Source: Clostridium fessum (GTDB taxonomy: Bacteria > Bacillota > Clostridia > Lachnospirales > Lachnospiraceae). From it: 64,000 bases of DNA. A program made the position numbers and the translations under genes. Positions 8,126 through 16,820 of the stretch are shown here, in pieces. The DNA lies in contig NZ_PYLO01000004.1 in the NCBI RefSeq assembly GCF_003024715.1, positions 223,928 to 287,927 of the forward strand. Direction: 5' to 3'. The notes under the pieces are model-generated. The model did no database searches. It was not told where the DNA came from and saw only the letters and a program-made list of their open reading frames with translations. The number at the start of each line of letters is the position of its first letter. Position 1 is the first letter of the stretch.

Positions 8126-9337
8126 TTACTTCTCATCCACAACCTGGAAAATGTAGAACTTCAGATAATAGGACGTCTCATCCCCCGCCCACAGAATCGG
8201 ATGGTCGGCTGCCTGGGTGCGGTATTCGATCTGGCGCAGGCGGCGGTGGGCGCTGCGGGCTGCCTCCTGAATCGCCTTTGTGAAGAGTTCCGGCGTCATG
8301 AAATGGGAGCAGGAGCAGGTGGCGAAGTAGCCGCCGTCCTTTACCAGACGCAGACCGCGAATATTGATCTCGCGGTAGCCCTTGATGGCATTTTTGACCG
8401 AGCTGCGGGATTTTGTGAAGGCAGGCGGATCGAGAATCACGACGTCAAATTGCTCACCTTTTGCCTCTAATTCCGGAAGCAGGTCAAAGACATCCGCGCA
8501 CTGAAAGGTGGTAGTGCCGGAAACACCGTTTAACTCTGCATTTTCACGCGCCTGTGCGACGGCAAGTTCGGACGCATCCACGCCGATGACCTCTTTGGCG
8601 CCAGAGACGGCTGCATTTAAGGCAAAGGAGCCGGTGTGGGTAAAACAGTCCAGAACGCGTTTGCCCGGGCAGAGACGCTGGATTGCCAGACGGTTGTATT
8701 TCTGGTCGAGGAAAAAGCCAGTTTTCTGCCCGTCCTTGACATCTACCAGATAGCGGACACCATTTTCAACGATCTCTACTTTTGTATCAAATGGTTCCCC
8801 GATAAAGCCCTTATAGCGCTCCATGTCCTCCTGTAAGCGGACCTTAGCGTCGCTGCGCTCGTAAATACCGCGGATATGAATGCCGTCTTCCTCAAGCACC
8901 TTGACGAGTTTTTCCAGAATCAGCGGTTTCAGACGGTCGATACCGAGCGCCAGGGATTCAACGACCAGCACATCGGAAAATTTGTCGATCACGATGCCCG
9001 GAAGGAAATCTGCTTCGCCGAAAATCAGGCGGCAGCTGCTGGTATCAACTGTCTGACGGCGGTATTCCCAGGCATTGCGGACGCGCATTTCGATAAAAGC
9101 ATCGTCGATGACAGTATCCTTTTTGCGGGAAAGCATCCGCACGGTAAGCTTGGAGCGGGTGTTGATAAAACCACATCCGAGCGGATAACCGTCAAAATCT
9201 TCGACACGAAGGATATCGCCATTTTCAAATTCGCCCTCAATTCGTTCAATTTCATTATCATAGATCCACATACCGCCGGCTTTCAGGGAACGAGCCTCGC
9301 CTTTGCGGATATGGACAACTGCCTGTGTATTCATCAT
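8126..9337 (-). CDS. Class I SAM-dependent rRNA methyltransferase (RlmI-like)
   Basis: This 403-residue protein has an N-terminal PUA RNA-binding domain (about 1-75), a linking EEHD-like region (FFLDQKYNRLAI near 208) and a Rossmann methyltransferase domain. The SAM-binding motif is VLDCFTHTGSFALNAA near 229. It also has VILDPPAFTKSRSS near 305 and CSCSHFM near 345, where cysteine and proline-motif residues typical of RNA m5C methyltransferases sit. E. coli RlmI makes 23S rRNA m5C1962, and this protein probably does the same. Two adjacent ATG codons (9337 and 9334) are possible starts. It is a single-gene unit on the minus strand. Confidence 0.88.
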   Translation of the reverse strand: MMNTQAVVHIRKGEARSLKAGGMWIYDNEIERIEGEFENGDILRVEDFDGYPLGCGFINTRSKLTVRMLSRKKDTVIDDAFIEMRVRNAWEYRRQTVDTSSCRLIFGEADFLPGIVIDKFSDVLVVESLALGIDRLKPLILEKLVKVLEEDGIHIRGIYERSDAKVRLQEDMERYKGFIGEPFDTKVEIVENGVRYLVDVKDGQKTGFFLDQKYNRLAIQRLCPGKRVLDCFTHTGSFALNAAVSGAKEVIGVDASELAVAQARENAELNGVSGTTTFQCADVFDLLPELEAKGEQFDVVILDPPAFTKSRSSVKNAIKGYREINIRGLRLVKDGGYFATCSCSHFMTPELFTKAIQEAARSAHRRLRQIEYRTQAADHPILWAGDETSYYLKFYIFQVVDEK

Positions 9338-9624
9338 GGATGTAACAGTCCTTTCATATAAAATGTAAAATTCGTTTCATTCATTAAGTATACAAGAGGA
9401 GAGAAAGACTGACAAGTGAAAACCGAGAGATGTTTTTAAGCTTCACAGATTTATGATTTTATTTTCACAATTACATCACAAATAACTGATAGACTATCTC
9501 ATGTAAACAGAGAGAGGGCAGAAAGCCTGAGACAGAATATAAGAGTATGAACAATCCGCTGCGGGAAGGTTCGCAAAATGGACAGTACGCGGCTGTGATT
9601 CCTGAGAACAGGAGGTATGAATAT

Positions 9625-11154
9625 ATGTATGACGAGAATGAAAGAAATGAGAGACACGATCAGGATGTAGATTATACGGAGGGCGCTTATTCGGACAGCG
9701 CTTATGAGGAAAAGAATAACGATACTGCTAAAAAAGAAGAAACTTCCGATTATGGCGGTTATCATGATTCCCGTTACCGGGGCAGTCTCGATGGAGAACC
9801 GGAGGCAGCAGCCGGAGCAGACCCGAAAGAGAATGCAGAGAAGCAGCCGGAACGCAGCTATATTCCGGAAGAACGGAGTGGCCGGGGACATGGCTCTAAG
9901 AATACTGGTAAGAAAATTGCGGCACTTGTGATGTCGGGCATTTTGTTTGGCTGTGTGGCAGGCGGAACCATGGTTGGCGTGAATGCACTTTCAAACCGGC
10001 TTCTTCCGGGTGAGACCGCACAGGAAACGATCGGTCAGGTTTCCCAGGAGACACAGGCAGATGCGGGCACTAAAACGCAGGCCTCCATTGGCAACGATGT
10101 TTCTTCGATTGTAGAGAAAGCGATGCCGTCCGTTGTAGCGATCAACAACAAGATGATTTATACACAGAACAACTGGCTGTTTGGTCAGCAGCAGTACGAG
10201 GTGCCGAGCAGCGGTTCAGGAATCATTGCCGGACAGAATGACACGGAACTTCTGATTATTACCAATAACCATGTCGTTGAAGATTCCGAGGAACTTTCGG
10301 TTACCTTTATTGATAACCAGAGCGTTAAGGCAGCGGTCAAAGGTACTGATTCCGATTCGGATCTGGCAGTCATTGCCGTACAGCTTTCAGATATACCGGA
10401 AGAAACGAGAAAACAGATTAAGGCAGCCGATCTGGGCGATTCTGATTCCCTGAAGCTGGGACAGGGTGTTGTGGCAATCGGTAACGCACTGGGACAGGGG
10501 CAGTCGGTTACCGTCGGTTATGTCAGCGCTTTAAATAAAAAGATAACCATCAACGACGTAGAGCGGACACTTCTGCAGGTCGATGCGGCGATCAACCCAG
10601 GCAACAGCGGCGGCGCACTTTTAAATATGAACGGTGAAGTTATCGGCATCAATGCGGCGAAGTATTCGGACACCAGTGTTGAGGGCATCGGCTATGCGAT
10701 CCCGATTTCACAGGCAAAGGATATTATCAGCGACCTGATGACGAAGACGACGAAGGTAGCTGTCGATGAGAATGAGCAGGGCTATCTGGGAATCCAGCTT
10801 CAGAATATCGACAGCCAGATGGCGCAGGCGTATGGCATGCCGGAAGGTATCTATGTATACAAGATTGTTGCGGGCGGCGCGGCATCCAGGTCGGATCTGC
10901 GGGAGCGCGATATTATCACCAAGTTTGACGGTGAGAAGGTAAAGAATGGTGATGATCTCAAGAAAATGCTGACTTACTATAAGGCAGGTTCCACCGTTAC
11001 CATGACGGTACAGAGTCTGGAAAATGGCAAATATGTCGAGAGAAACGTACAGATTACACTGGGCTCCAAGAGCGATATGCCGCAGAGCCAGGATAGCCAG
11101 AACGAGAGCCGGAGTGAATCACAGGCAAGTCCGCAGAGAAAACTGGAAAGATAG
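9625..11154 (+). CDS. HtrA/DegP-type membrane serine protease with PDZ domain
   Basis: This trypsin-like quality-control protease degrades misfolded envelope proteins. I place the start at ATG 9625 because GGAGG at 9611-9615 is well spaced; an in-frame ATG at 9547 has only a weak site. From 9625 the protein has 509 residues. It has a charged cytoplasmic region, a membrane anchor (IAALVMSGILFGCVAGG), and a protease domain with the triad His (ITNNHVVED), Asp (DSDSDLAVI) and Ser (NPGNSGGAL). One PDZ domain follows (GYLGIQLQNID to the end), then a short Gln/Ser-rich tail. It is a single-gene unit with a terminator downstream. Confidence 0.93.
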   Translation: MYDENERNERHDQDVDYTEGAYSDSAYEEKNNDTAKKEETSDYGGYHDSRYRGSLDGEPEAAAGADPKENAEKQPERSYIPEERSGRGHGSKNTGKKIAALVMSGILFGCVAGGTMVGVNALSNRLLPGETAQETIGQVSQETQADAGTKTQASIGNDVSSIVEKAMPSVVAINNKMIYTQNNWLFGQQQYEVPSSGSGIIAGQNDTELLIITNNHVVEDSEELSVTFIDNQSVKAAVKGTDSDSDLAVIAVQLSDIPEETRKQIKAADLGDSDSLKLGQGVVAIGNALGQGQSVTVGYVSALNKKITINDVERTLLQVDAAINPGNSGGALLNMNGEVIGINAAKYSDTSVEGIGYAIPISQAKDIISDLMTKTTKVAVDENEQGYLGIQLQNIDSQMAQAYGMPEGIYVYKIVAGGAASRSDLRERDIITKFDGEKVKNGDDLKKMLTYYKAGSTVTMTVQSLENGKYVERNVQITLGSKSDMPQSQDSQNESRSESQASPQRKLER

Positions 11155-11267
11155 AAAATATCCCATCAGCGAAGTGGACTGGAATGGATATTTGCCCGTA
11201 ACGGTGAAGATACGGAACTGTTGCGAAGCGGAAATGAATAAAATCAGGAAGATATAGAAAAGAAGGC

Positions 11268-11331
11268 AGGTGAACCGCCGGTAGATCCTCTTGTAATCAG
11301 AGAGGGCGGTGATTCATCTGTCTTTTTGTTT
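11268..11331 (+). terminator. Terminator after htrA
   Basis: AGGTGAACCGCC (11268-11279) pairs with GGCGGTGATTCATCT (11305-11319), and a T-rich run follows. It separates htrA from the clpX promoter. Confidence 0.7.
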
Positions 11332-11380
11332 CATAGGAAATTTTTTTATTTTTAAAATGAAATGACGGCTGCTGTTATGA

Positions 11381-11409
11381 TTTACGTTTTTCGCAAGCTA
11401 TGATAAAAT
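11381..11409 (+). promoter_or_regulatory. Promoter upstream of clpX
   Basis: TTTACG at 11381-11386 and TAAAAT at 11404-11409 have 17-bp spacing. They lie 36 bp upstream of the chosen clpX start codon, giving a short leader. This indicates that clpX is transcribed alone. Confidence 0.55.
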
Positions 11410-11445
11410 GAAAAGGTGCTTTCAGATTGGAGGAAATATAAAAAT

Positions 11446-12933
11446 ATGAGTGATAACCAGAATATAGATACGACAACCAATATAAACGAAACAGATACAA
11501 ATAAAACCAGTACAGATCATTCGGATGATTACGAGAAAATCTGCTACGTCTGCCGCCGCCCGGAGAGCAAGGCGGGAGAGATGATCACGATGCCGGGCGG
11601 GATGAATTTCTGCCATGAGTGTATGCAGAAAGCATTTGACTCGATTTCCAAGTCGGGCATGGACTTTTCCAAGCTTCAAAATATGCCGTTTATGAACATG
11701 AATCTCAATGATTTTGCGGGCATGCAGATGCCGAATACAGAAATTCCAGAGAAGAATAAGATCAAGAAAAAGAGCAAGGCAAAAGACGCGGAGAAACTTC
11801 TGACGATGAAGGGTGTTCCGGCACCGCACCAGATCAAGGCGCAGCTGGATGCGTATGTGATCGGGCAGGAGCGGGCGAAACGGGCAGTTTCAGTGGCAGT
11901 CTACAACCATTATAAGCGCGTGATTCTCCGGCAGCAGGACGAGCTCCGGGCAAATGAAAATACGGAAGAAAAGGCGGAAAACGCGGCGGCACAGGGAATG
12001 CAGATGCAGGGCGGCGAGCCGGAGATTGAGAAATCCAACATCCTGATGCTGGGACCGACCGGAAGCGGAAAAACGTACCTGGTCAAGACGCTGGCGAAGC
12101 TTTTGGATGTGCCGCTGGCGATCGCGGATGCGACGGCGCTCACGGAAGCTGGATATATCGGAGATGATATAGAAAGCGTAGTCTCCAAGCTTCTGGCAGC
12201 GGCTGGAAATGATGTGGAGAAAGCTGAGCAAGGCATCATTTTCATCGATGAGATCGATAAAATTGCGAAAAAGAAAAATACGATGAGCCGCGATGTCAGC
12301 GGTGAGTCGGTACAGCAGGAGCTTTTAAAACTTCTGGAAGGCAGCCAGGTAGAGGTGCCGGTCGGCTCAAACCAGAAGAATGCACTCACGCCGATGGCGA
12401 CTGTGGATACGAACAACATCCTGTTTATCTGTGGCGGCGCGTTTCCGGGATTGGATGATATCATCAAGGAGCGCCTGAAAAAGCGTTCCACGATGGGCTT
12501 CAACTCCCATTTGAAGGATGAATTTGACAATGATCCGGATATTTTGAGCCAGGTGACAACGGAAGATCTGCGGAATTTTGGCATGATTCCAGAGTTTCTC
12601 GGACGTCTGCCGGTGCTTGTGAGCCTGCAGGGGCTGACAAAGGAATTGCTGATGCGGATTCTGAAAGAACCGAAAAATGCGATCCTCAAGCAGTATGAGC
12701 GCCTGCTGGCGCTGGATGAGGTCAAACTGGTGTTTGAGGACGATGCACTGGAGTGGATCGCCGAGCGGGCGCTGGAAAAAGATACGGGTGCCCGTGCGCT
12801 GCGTGCCATTTTAGAGGATTTTATGATGGATATCATGTATGAGATCCCGAAAGATCCGAATATCGGATCCGTTGTGATTACGCGCCCGTATCTGGAGAAG
12901 AATGGCGGTCCGCGGATAGAGATGCGGGGATAA
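11446..12933 (+). CDS. clpX: ClpX-type AAA+ unfoldase with zinc-binding domain
   Basis: ClpX unfolds proteins and feeds them to ClpP. The 495-residue protein starts at ATG 11446, 12 bp after GGAGG; an in-frame GTG at 11416 lies upstream of that site. An N-terminal C4 zinc finger (CYVCRRP ... CHEC) is followed by a linker, Walker A GPTGSGKT, pore loop GYIG and Walker B IIFIDEIDK. An MGF tripeptide sits where the ClpP-docking IGF loop is found, so ClpP binding seems kept. It is longer than the usual 410-430 residues, through the N-terminal extension, the linker and an inserted Glu/Ala-rich loop before Walker A. It stands alone, without clpP or lon beside it, so it may be a second copy. Confidence 0.88.
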   Translation: MSDNQNIDTTTNINETDTNKTSTDHSDDYEKICYVCRRPESKAGEMITMPGGMNFCHECMQKAFDSISKSGMDFSKLQNMPFMNMNLNDFAGMQMPNTEIPEKNKIKKKSKAKDAEKLLTMKGVPAPHQIKAQLDAYVIGQERAKRAVSVAVYNHYKRVILRQQDELRANENTEEKAENAAAQGMQMQGGEPEIEKSNILMLGPTGSGKTYLVKTLAKLLDVPLAIADATALTEAGYIGDDIESVVSKLLAAAGNDVEKAEQGIIFIDEIDKIAKKKNTMSRDVSGESVQQELLKLLEGSQVEVPVGSNQKNALTPMATVDTNNILFICGGAFPGLDDIIKERLKKRSTMGFNSHLKDEFDNDPDILSQVTTEDLRNFGMIPEFLGRLPVLVSLQGLTKELLMRILKEPKNAILKQYERLLALDEVKLVFEDDALEWIAERALEKDTGARALRAILEDFMMDIMYEIPKDPNIGSVVITRPYLEKNGGPRIEMRG

Positions 12934-13043
12934 TAGTTTTTCAGGAACATGATCGGTGAACGGTGTCATGTATGTGGTGAAAGTTAGCGATGTAAGGATC
13001 CGGAAAAGCAATTTGTGTGTGAAGAGAAAACAGCAGAAGTTAA

Positions 13044-14747
13044 TTAACTTCTCATGGATAAAAAAGAGTTATATAGGTTTAACGTCCCATACCCCCACTC
13101 CCGGCTGGGATATTCGATGGAATTTCGGCGGTCAGCCCCGCGGATCAGAAATGCCTTGGCAATCGAGGTGTTGATCCGCGGGGCTGATGGCGTATAGGCA
13201 GACCAGGAGAGCAGGATCGCGGCGGCTCCGGCGGTCATGGCGGCGGCAAATGAGGTTCCGGTTACCTCCTGATAATCGGGAAGCGGGAGCCGGACGCCGG
13301 GGGCGGCAAGGTCGGGCTTGATAGTTCTGGTGCGGGTAAAACCGCGGCTGGAATGCAGATAGATCCCGCCCGTCTGGTGGCTGTAGGCGGCGGTGGTGAT
13401 GATGGCTGCTGTATTGCCCGGATCGGTGATGGTTGTGTCCGGATCCGGGCGCAGAAAGAAGGTTTCATCCGAGATAAAGCCGTGCACCGGCAGCCACATA
13501 TGATATTCACCCTGAATCGAGAGCGTATGGTAGACGCGGATTTTCCAGATTCCGGCGGCGGGGGCATCAAAGCGCATCAGGATCAGTTCGCTTCCGGTCG
13601 CCAGCTCGGAGCTGGTATAGTTGAGGTGAATGGTCGTTCCTTCCAGAAGAAAGGGAATCCGGCGTTCTTCGTCGCCGGAGAGCCGGATGCGTCCCGTTTC
13701 GTCGCCGGAGGGGGATAAAAATCCGACACTGTAAAGCTCCGATTCACGCGCCCACAGTTCCAGCGTAAATCCCCGTTCGCCGGGACCGACCCGCAGTTCC
13801 ACATCCTCATAGGAGGTGGAAGCAGGAAATACACTGCGAAAATGGTGCCCGCGCCCGGTTTCATTGCCTCCGGCGGCGACCAGAATCTGCCCGCTGGCGC
13901 GCGACAGGCTGTTCAGATATAGACCAAGCGGCGAAGTGCCGCTGTGGCTTCCGGTATTGGTGCCAAGACCCAGCAGGATCACAAGGGGCTTTTTCTCCTG
14001 CCTGGCAATATAAAGAAGAAACTTGATTCCGAGCATGATGTCGTCCTCCTGAAAGGCGATGGCATCCTCGCGGATCAGAAAAAAATCGCGAAGATAGGTT
14101 CTGGCTGGTTTCAAGCGTACAACGACCAGTTCCGATTCCGGCGCCGCCCCGGAGAAAAAAGCATCGGCATCTTCGGAACCGGCGGCGACCAGCGCCATCT
14201 GCGTGCCGTGGCGGAGAGGATCCGAGGTGGGGACGATGGAATGCGGATCTTCCGAGCGCAGCGCCTCGTTGATGTGGGAACGCTGGTAGACACTTCCGTA
14301 GTGCAGCGCATCGATCGGATCCGGCGTGCTAAGCCCCGTGCCCGGAACCGTCTGATCCCAGATGGCGGCGATGCGCGTGCTTCCATCCGGATCGCGTAAC
14401 AAGGGATTTGTATAATCGATCCCCGTATCCACAATTCCAATCAGCGTCCCGCGCCCCTTGTTTCCCAGGAAGGGCTGTTCTGCCGTCCGGGAAATTCCTG
14501 CGCTGTCCAGGCTGGATGTATCTAATATGGTATAAAGATTCGGGATCGAGTCATAGCCATACTGCTGGACTGAGAGCGGCAGCGCCTCCGCCAGAGACCG
14601 GTGCCAGATCACATACTCATGATTGACAAAATCATAGCAGCCGGAATCATTTTCCAAAATCTGGTTATAGGTAAAAGGAAAAAAACGTTCGATAAAATCG
14701 GCGGTTTGGTTGTCTGGAAGAGAAGAGCAATTCATAGCGTTTTCCAT
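13044..14747 (-). CDS. S8 family (subtilisin-like) serine peptidase, Csp-like
   Basis: The 567-residue protein has the subtilase triad: Asp in IVDTGIDY near residue 106, His in RHGTQMALVAAG near 180 and Ser in VTGTSFAAAMTAGAA near 510. A large insertion lies between His and Ser, as in clostridial Csp-type proteases. There is no signal peptide and no membrane segment, so it appears cytoplasmic. Possible starts are ATG 14747 and ATG 14735; neither has a strong ribosome binding site. It is divergent from the lspA-like gene and is a lone gene. Csp proteases process a germination enzyme in spore formers, but whether this one does so cannot be seen. Confidence 0.85.
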   Translation of the reverse strand: MENAMNCSSLPDNQTADFIERFFPFTYNQILENDSGCYDFVNHEYVIWHRSLAEALPLSVQQYGYDSIPNLYTILDTSSLDSAGISRTAEQPFLGNKGRGTLIGIVDTGIDYTNPLLRDPDGSTRIAAIWDQTVPGTGLSTPDPIDALHYGSVYQRSHINEALRSEDPHSIVPTSDPLRHGTQMALVAAGSEDADAFFSGAAPESELVVVRLKPARTYLRDFFLIREDAIAFQEDDIMLGIKFLLYIARQEKKPLVILLGLGTNTGSHSGTSPLGLYLNSLSRASGQILVAAGGNETGRGHHFRSVFPASTSYEDVELRVGPGERGFTLELWARESELYSVGFLSPSGDETGRIRLSGDEERRIPFLLEGTTIHLNYTSSELATGSELILMRFDAPAAGIWKIRVYHTLSIQGEYHMWLPVHGFISDETFFLRPDPDTTITDPGNTAAIITTAAYSHQTGGIYLHSSRGFTRTRTIKPDLAAPGVRLPLPDYQEVTGTSFAAAMTAGAAAILLSWSAYTPSAPRINTSIAKAFLIRGADRRNSIEYPSREWGYGTLNLYNSFLSMRS

Positions 14748-14820
14748 AGAGATTTTTTAGAATTTAAGATAAGATATGCGGTAAAATACGAAAGCTTCCC
14801 TATACTCTGTCGGAAAAACT

Positions 14821-14829
14821 TGTTATAAT
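14821..14829 (+). promoter_or_regulatory. Extended -10 promoter of the lspA-like gene
   Basis: TGT immediately before TATAAT gives an extended -10 element. No good -35 hexamer is seen, which fits extended -10 promoters. It lies 44 bp upstream of the ATG, which has AGGAGG before it. Confidence 0.5.
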
Positions 14830-14872
14830 AAATATAAGTTAGATAATGACATTTATATGAGGAGGTGCCCTT

Positions 14873-15412
14873 ATGAAAAAATACCTGTATATGATAGCTG
14901 CCCTGTTCGGCATCGATTATTTCTGCAAGGAAAACATAGAAGCCCAGAAACCGGAAGATTTTCCGCGCGACATGGAAAAAAGCCATGGAAAGATCCGCCT
15001 GTACCGCAATCACAACGACGGTTTCTGTTTTGGAGTAAAAAAAGAAAAGAAAGAACTGGTCCGCATGGTGCCGGTTGTCTTTACCTCGGCGGCAGCGGGC
15101 ATTCTGACATGGTTATTGTGCCGGGACGAAGGCAGAAAAGCCGATCGGATCGGTTTTGCCCTCATCACGGCGGGTGGTTTAAGTAACCTGTATGACCGCC
15201 TCAAACGCGGTTATGTGGTAGATTATTTCAGCATCCGGTGTAAATACCTGGAAAAGGTCGTCTTTAATCTGGGAGACTTTTTTATCTTCGCAGGAAGCGC
15301 CCTGATCGCAGCCTCCGATCTGCTGGGAGCCGTCCGTGATCTTAGTTCTCCGGCAGAGGCTCACATAAAAGCGCTCCGACTGCCGTGGCGAAAGACGGAT
15401 GAGGCGGAATGA
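14873..15412 (+). CDS. Signal peptidase II (LspA) family protein
   Basis: LspA cleaves signal peptides from lipoproteins. This 179-residue protein has about four hydrophobic segments and the two catalytic aspartate regions of the family: NLYDRLKRGYVVDYF (in place of GNxxDR..GxVxDF) and FNLGDFFIFAG (in place of FNxADxxI). NHNDGFCFG matches the N-terminal NxGxAF motif. The first helix is degenerate and an insert of about 20 residues with several Lys/Glu is present, so it differs from a typical 150-170-residue LspA. It may be a paralogue beside the normal enzyme elsewhere. Its 3' end overlaps the converging pantothenate kinase gene by 71 bp. Confidence 0.75.
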   Translation: MKKYLYMIAALFGIDYFCKENIEAQKPEDFPRDMEKSHGKIRLYRNHNDGFCFGVKKEKKELVRMVPVVFTSAAAGILTWLLCRDEGRKADRIGFALITAGGLSNLYDRLKRGYVVDYFSIRCKYLEKVVFNLGDFFIFAGSALIAASDLLGAVRDLSSPAEAHIKALRLPWRKTDEAE

Positions 15413-16184
15413 TATAGTCGATTCCAAAGACATCGTGCATCTGATTGAAAATGTCAAAGGTCTTTGCAGCAGGTGCAAGGCTGGCGAGAGAACCGGTCAG
15501 GACGACATTCCGGGTGGTGTCCTGGCTGAGAGCCAGGGACGCCATCACACCCACATTTTCATAAATCATATTGAAAAGAGCGGCAGCCAGGTCAGCATCC
15601 GAGGCGCCGCTTTTGATTCGCCCAAAATTGGCAGCGGTTAAGTCGGCGGCAAGTCCCGGGACATCTTCCTCCTGCACGTCGGCGATGCGGAGATCTGCCA
15701 TGGCCTTATTGCCGCGCAGCGCCATCTCTGAGAGGGCAAAAATGTCGGTGACGCCGAGAAAGCGCTCCGCCATGCCGGCAAGTGTCCCACCGCCGACGCC
15801 GCTTCCGCCCAGATGACGGAAGCCGTTTGTCCTGGAAGCGCGGATAAAGGCAGAGCCGGTTCCAAGGCTGACCACCAGCGCTTCGTCAAGCCCGGACAGG
15901 TATAGGCCGCCGTGTCCGATGGCATCCAGTTCCAGGGCATGGATGGTCGGGATGCCGAAGATATTTTCATGGAAATACGTCGAACCGAGCCCGGTCAGGA
16001 CGATTTTTTCAACATCGTCAAACGAAGCGCCCTGCTGATCCAGGAAACGCCCGAGAACACCGTAAGCCGAGGTGCGCGGGTCATCCGCGTGAACCTGAAG
16101 CGTACCAAGCAGAGTGCCATGCTCATCCAGCGCCGCCGCCTTGGTGCTGGAACTGCCGATGTCGATTCCGAGGGATAAATTCAT
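15342..16184 (-). CDS. coaW: Type II pantothenate kinase
   Basis: This enzyme phosphorylates pantothenate, the first step of coenzyme A synthesis. The 280-residue protein belongs to the ASKHA fold: phosphate-1 motif LGIDIGSSSTKAAAL at residues 4-18, VVSLGTGSAFIR near 105, and GGSGVGGGTLAGMAERFLG near 125. Type II enzymes are the form found in Staphylococcus and many Firmicutes. ATG 16184 is preceded by AAGGAG with good spacing. The 3' end overlaps the converging lspA-like gene by 71 bp, so the two transcripts would be antisense to each other there. Confidence 0.88.
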   Translation of the reverse strand: MNLSLGIDIGSSSTKAAALDEHGTLLGTLQVHADDPRTSAYGVLGRFLDQQGASFDDVEKIVLTGLGSTYFHENIFGIPTIHALELDAIGHGGLYLSGLDEALVVSLGTGSAFIRASRTNGFRHLGGSGVGGGTLAGMAERFLGVTDIFALSEMALRGNKAMADLRIADVQEEDVPGLAADLTAANFGRIKSGASDADLAAALFNMIYENVGVMASLALSQDTTRNVVLTGSLASLAPAAKTFDIFNQMHDVFGIDYIIPPHPSFATAVGALLCEPLPEN

Positions 16185-16203
16185 TTGCTTATCTCCTTTA
16201 TGA

Positions 16204-16272
16204 TATTCCTGCTGCCACCGCGTTTCCTTACGGCACTTTCGGTTCCAAAAGTGCCTATCCGTGAACAGTAAC
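16204..16272. repeat. Palindromic intergenic repeat, right-half copy
   Basis: This copy holds the right half of the element at 18542-18673. It runs from the CTGCTGCCACC segment, through the GGCACTTT/AAAGTGCC hairpin, to the end CGTGAACAGTAAC. The left half is missing. It lies directly upstream of the pantothenate kinase gene. Confidence 0.75.
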
Positions 16273-16820
16273 GCTGGTTTGTATCTTTTATGACTGTAAG
16301 AATTGGATTGTTTTTATAAACATTATAGGGTAAAGTAAAATAAAGTGCAATGGAAGAATGTGGTCCGAATGTTCTTAAAATGATATTTCAAATGGATAAC
16401 ATAAAGATTTATATGTCACGCCCAAGCTTTGTTGAGATTCCGGCAGAGACTGAAATATGCTTTAATGATAAGGAAATAGTGACCGAAAATACGGGATATC
16501 AGGCATGGTGGAGCAGAGAGTATGAGGTCCATGTTTAATAAGGAGTTCTTTAAGTGTTCCCAGTTTACGCACATTAACAGATGTACTTTTTCCCTCGTTA
16601 TTAATATAGCTTTTTGCAATATAAAAAGACTCCGAATTTTTTTGACACAAAAAAAAGCAGGTTCTATGCGGCCTGCAAGGTATTTTTCTATTATTCAACG
16701 GTCAAACTCCCGGAGACGGCAGAAGTATGGAAATGCAAGCCTGTATTTATTGACAGAACCTATGAAATACGGTAGAATCAACCTTAAAAAAGAGTAATCC
16801 CCTACATGGGGAGATAGGAG
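16273..16820. other. Gene-free gap with possible decayed coding fragments
   Basis: This 548-bp stretch holds no convincing gene. A plus-strand frame at 16350-16538 (62 codons, containing IYMSRPSFVEIPAETEICF) and a short open stretch near 16670-16790 (containing STVKLPETAEVWKCKPVF) both read like protein. Both lack ribosome binding sites and are interrupted. They could be two scraps of one lost gene, but I do not recognise the family. The rest is AT-rich. Confidence 0.35.

Noticed and set aside
7844..8283. Plus-strand frames at 7844-8071 and 8068-8283
   Set aside because: They cross the toxin promoter and leader and the terminator after the methyltransferase gene, lack ribosome binding sites, and have no protein-like character.
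11910..12950. 346-codon open frame on the minus strand opposite clpX
   Set aside because: Ser/Arg-rich, low-information translation, no ribosome binding site, and it is the mirror of a well-conserved ClpX gene in codon-biased DNA.
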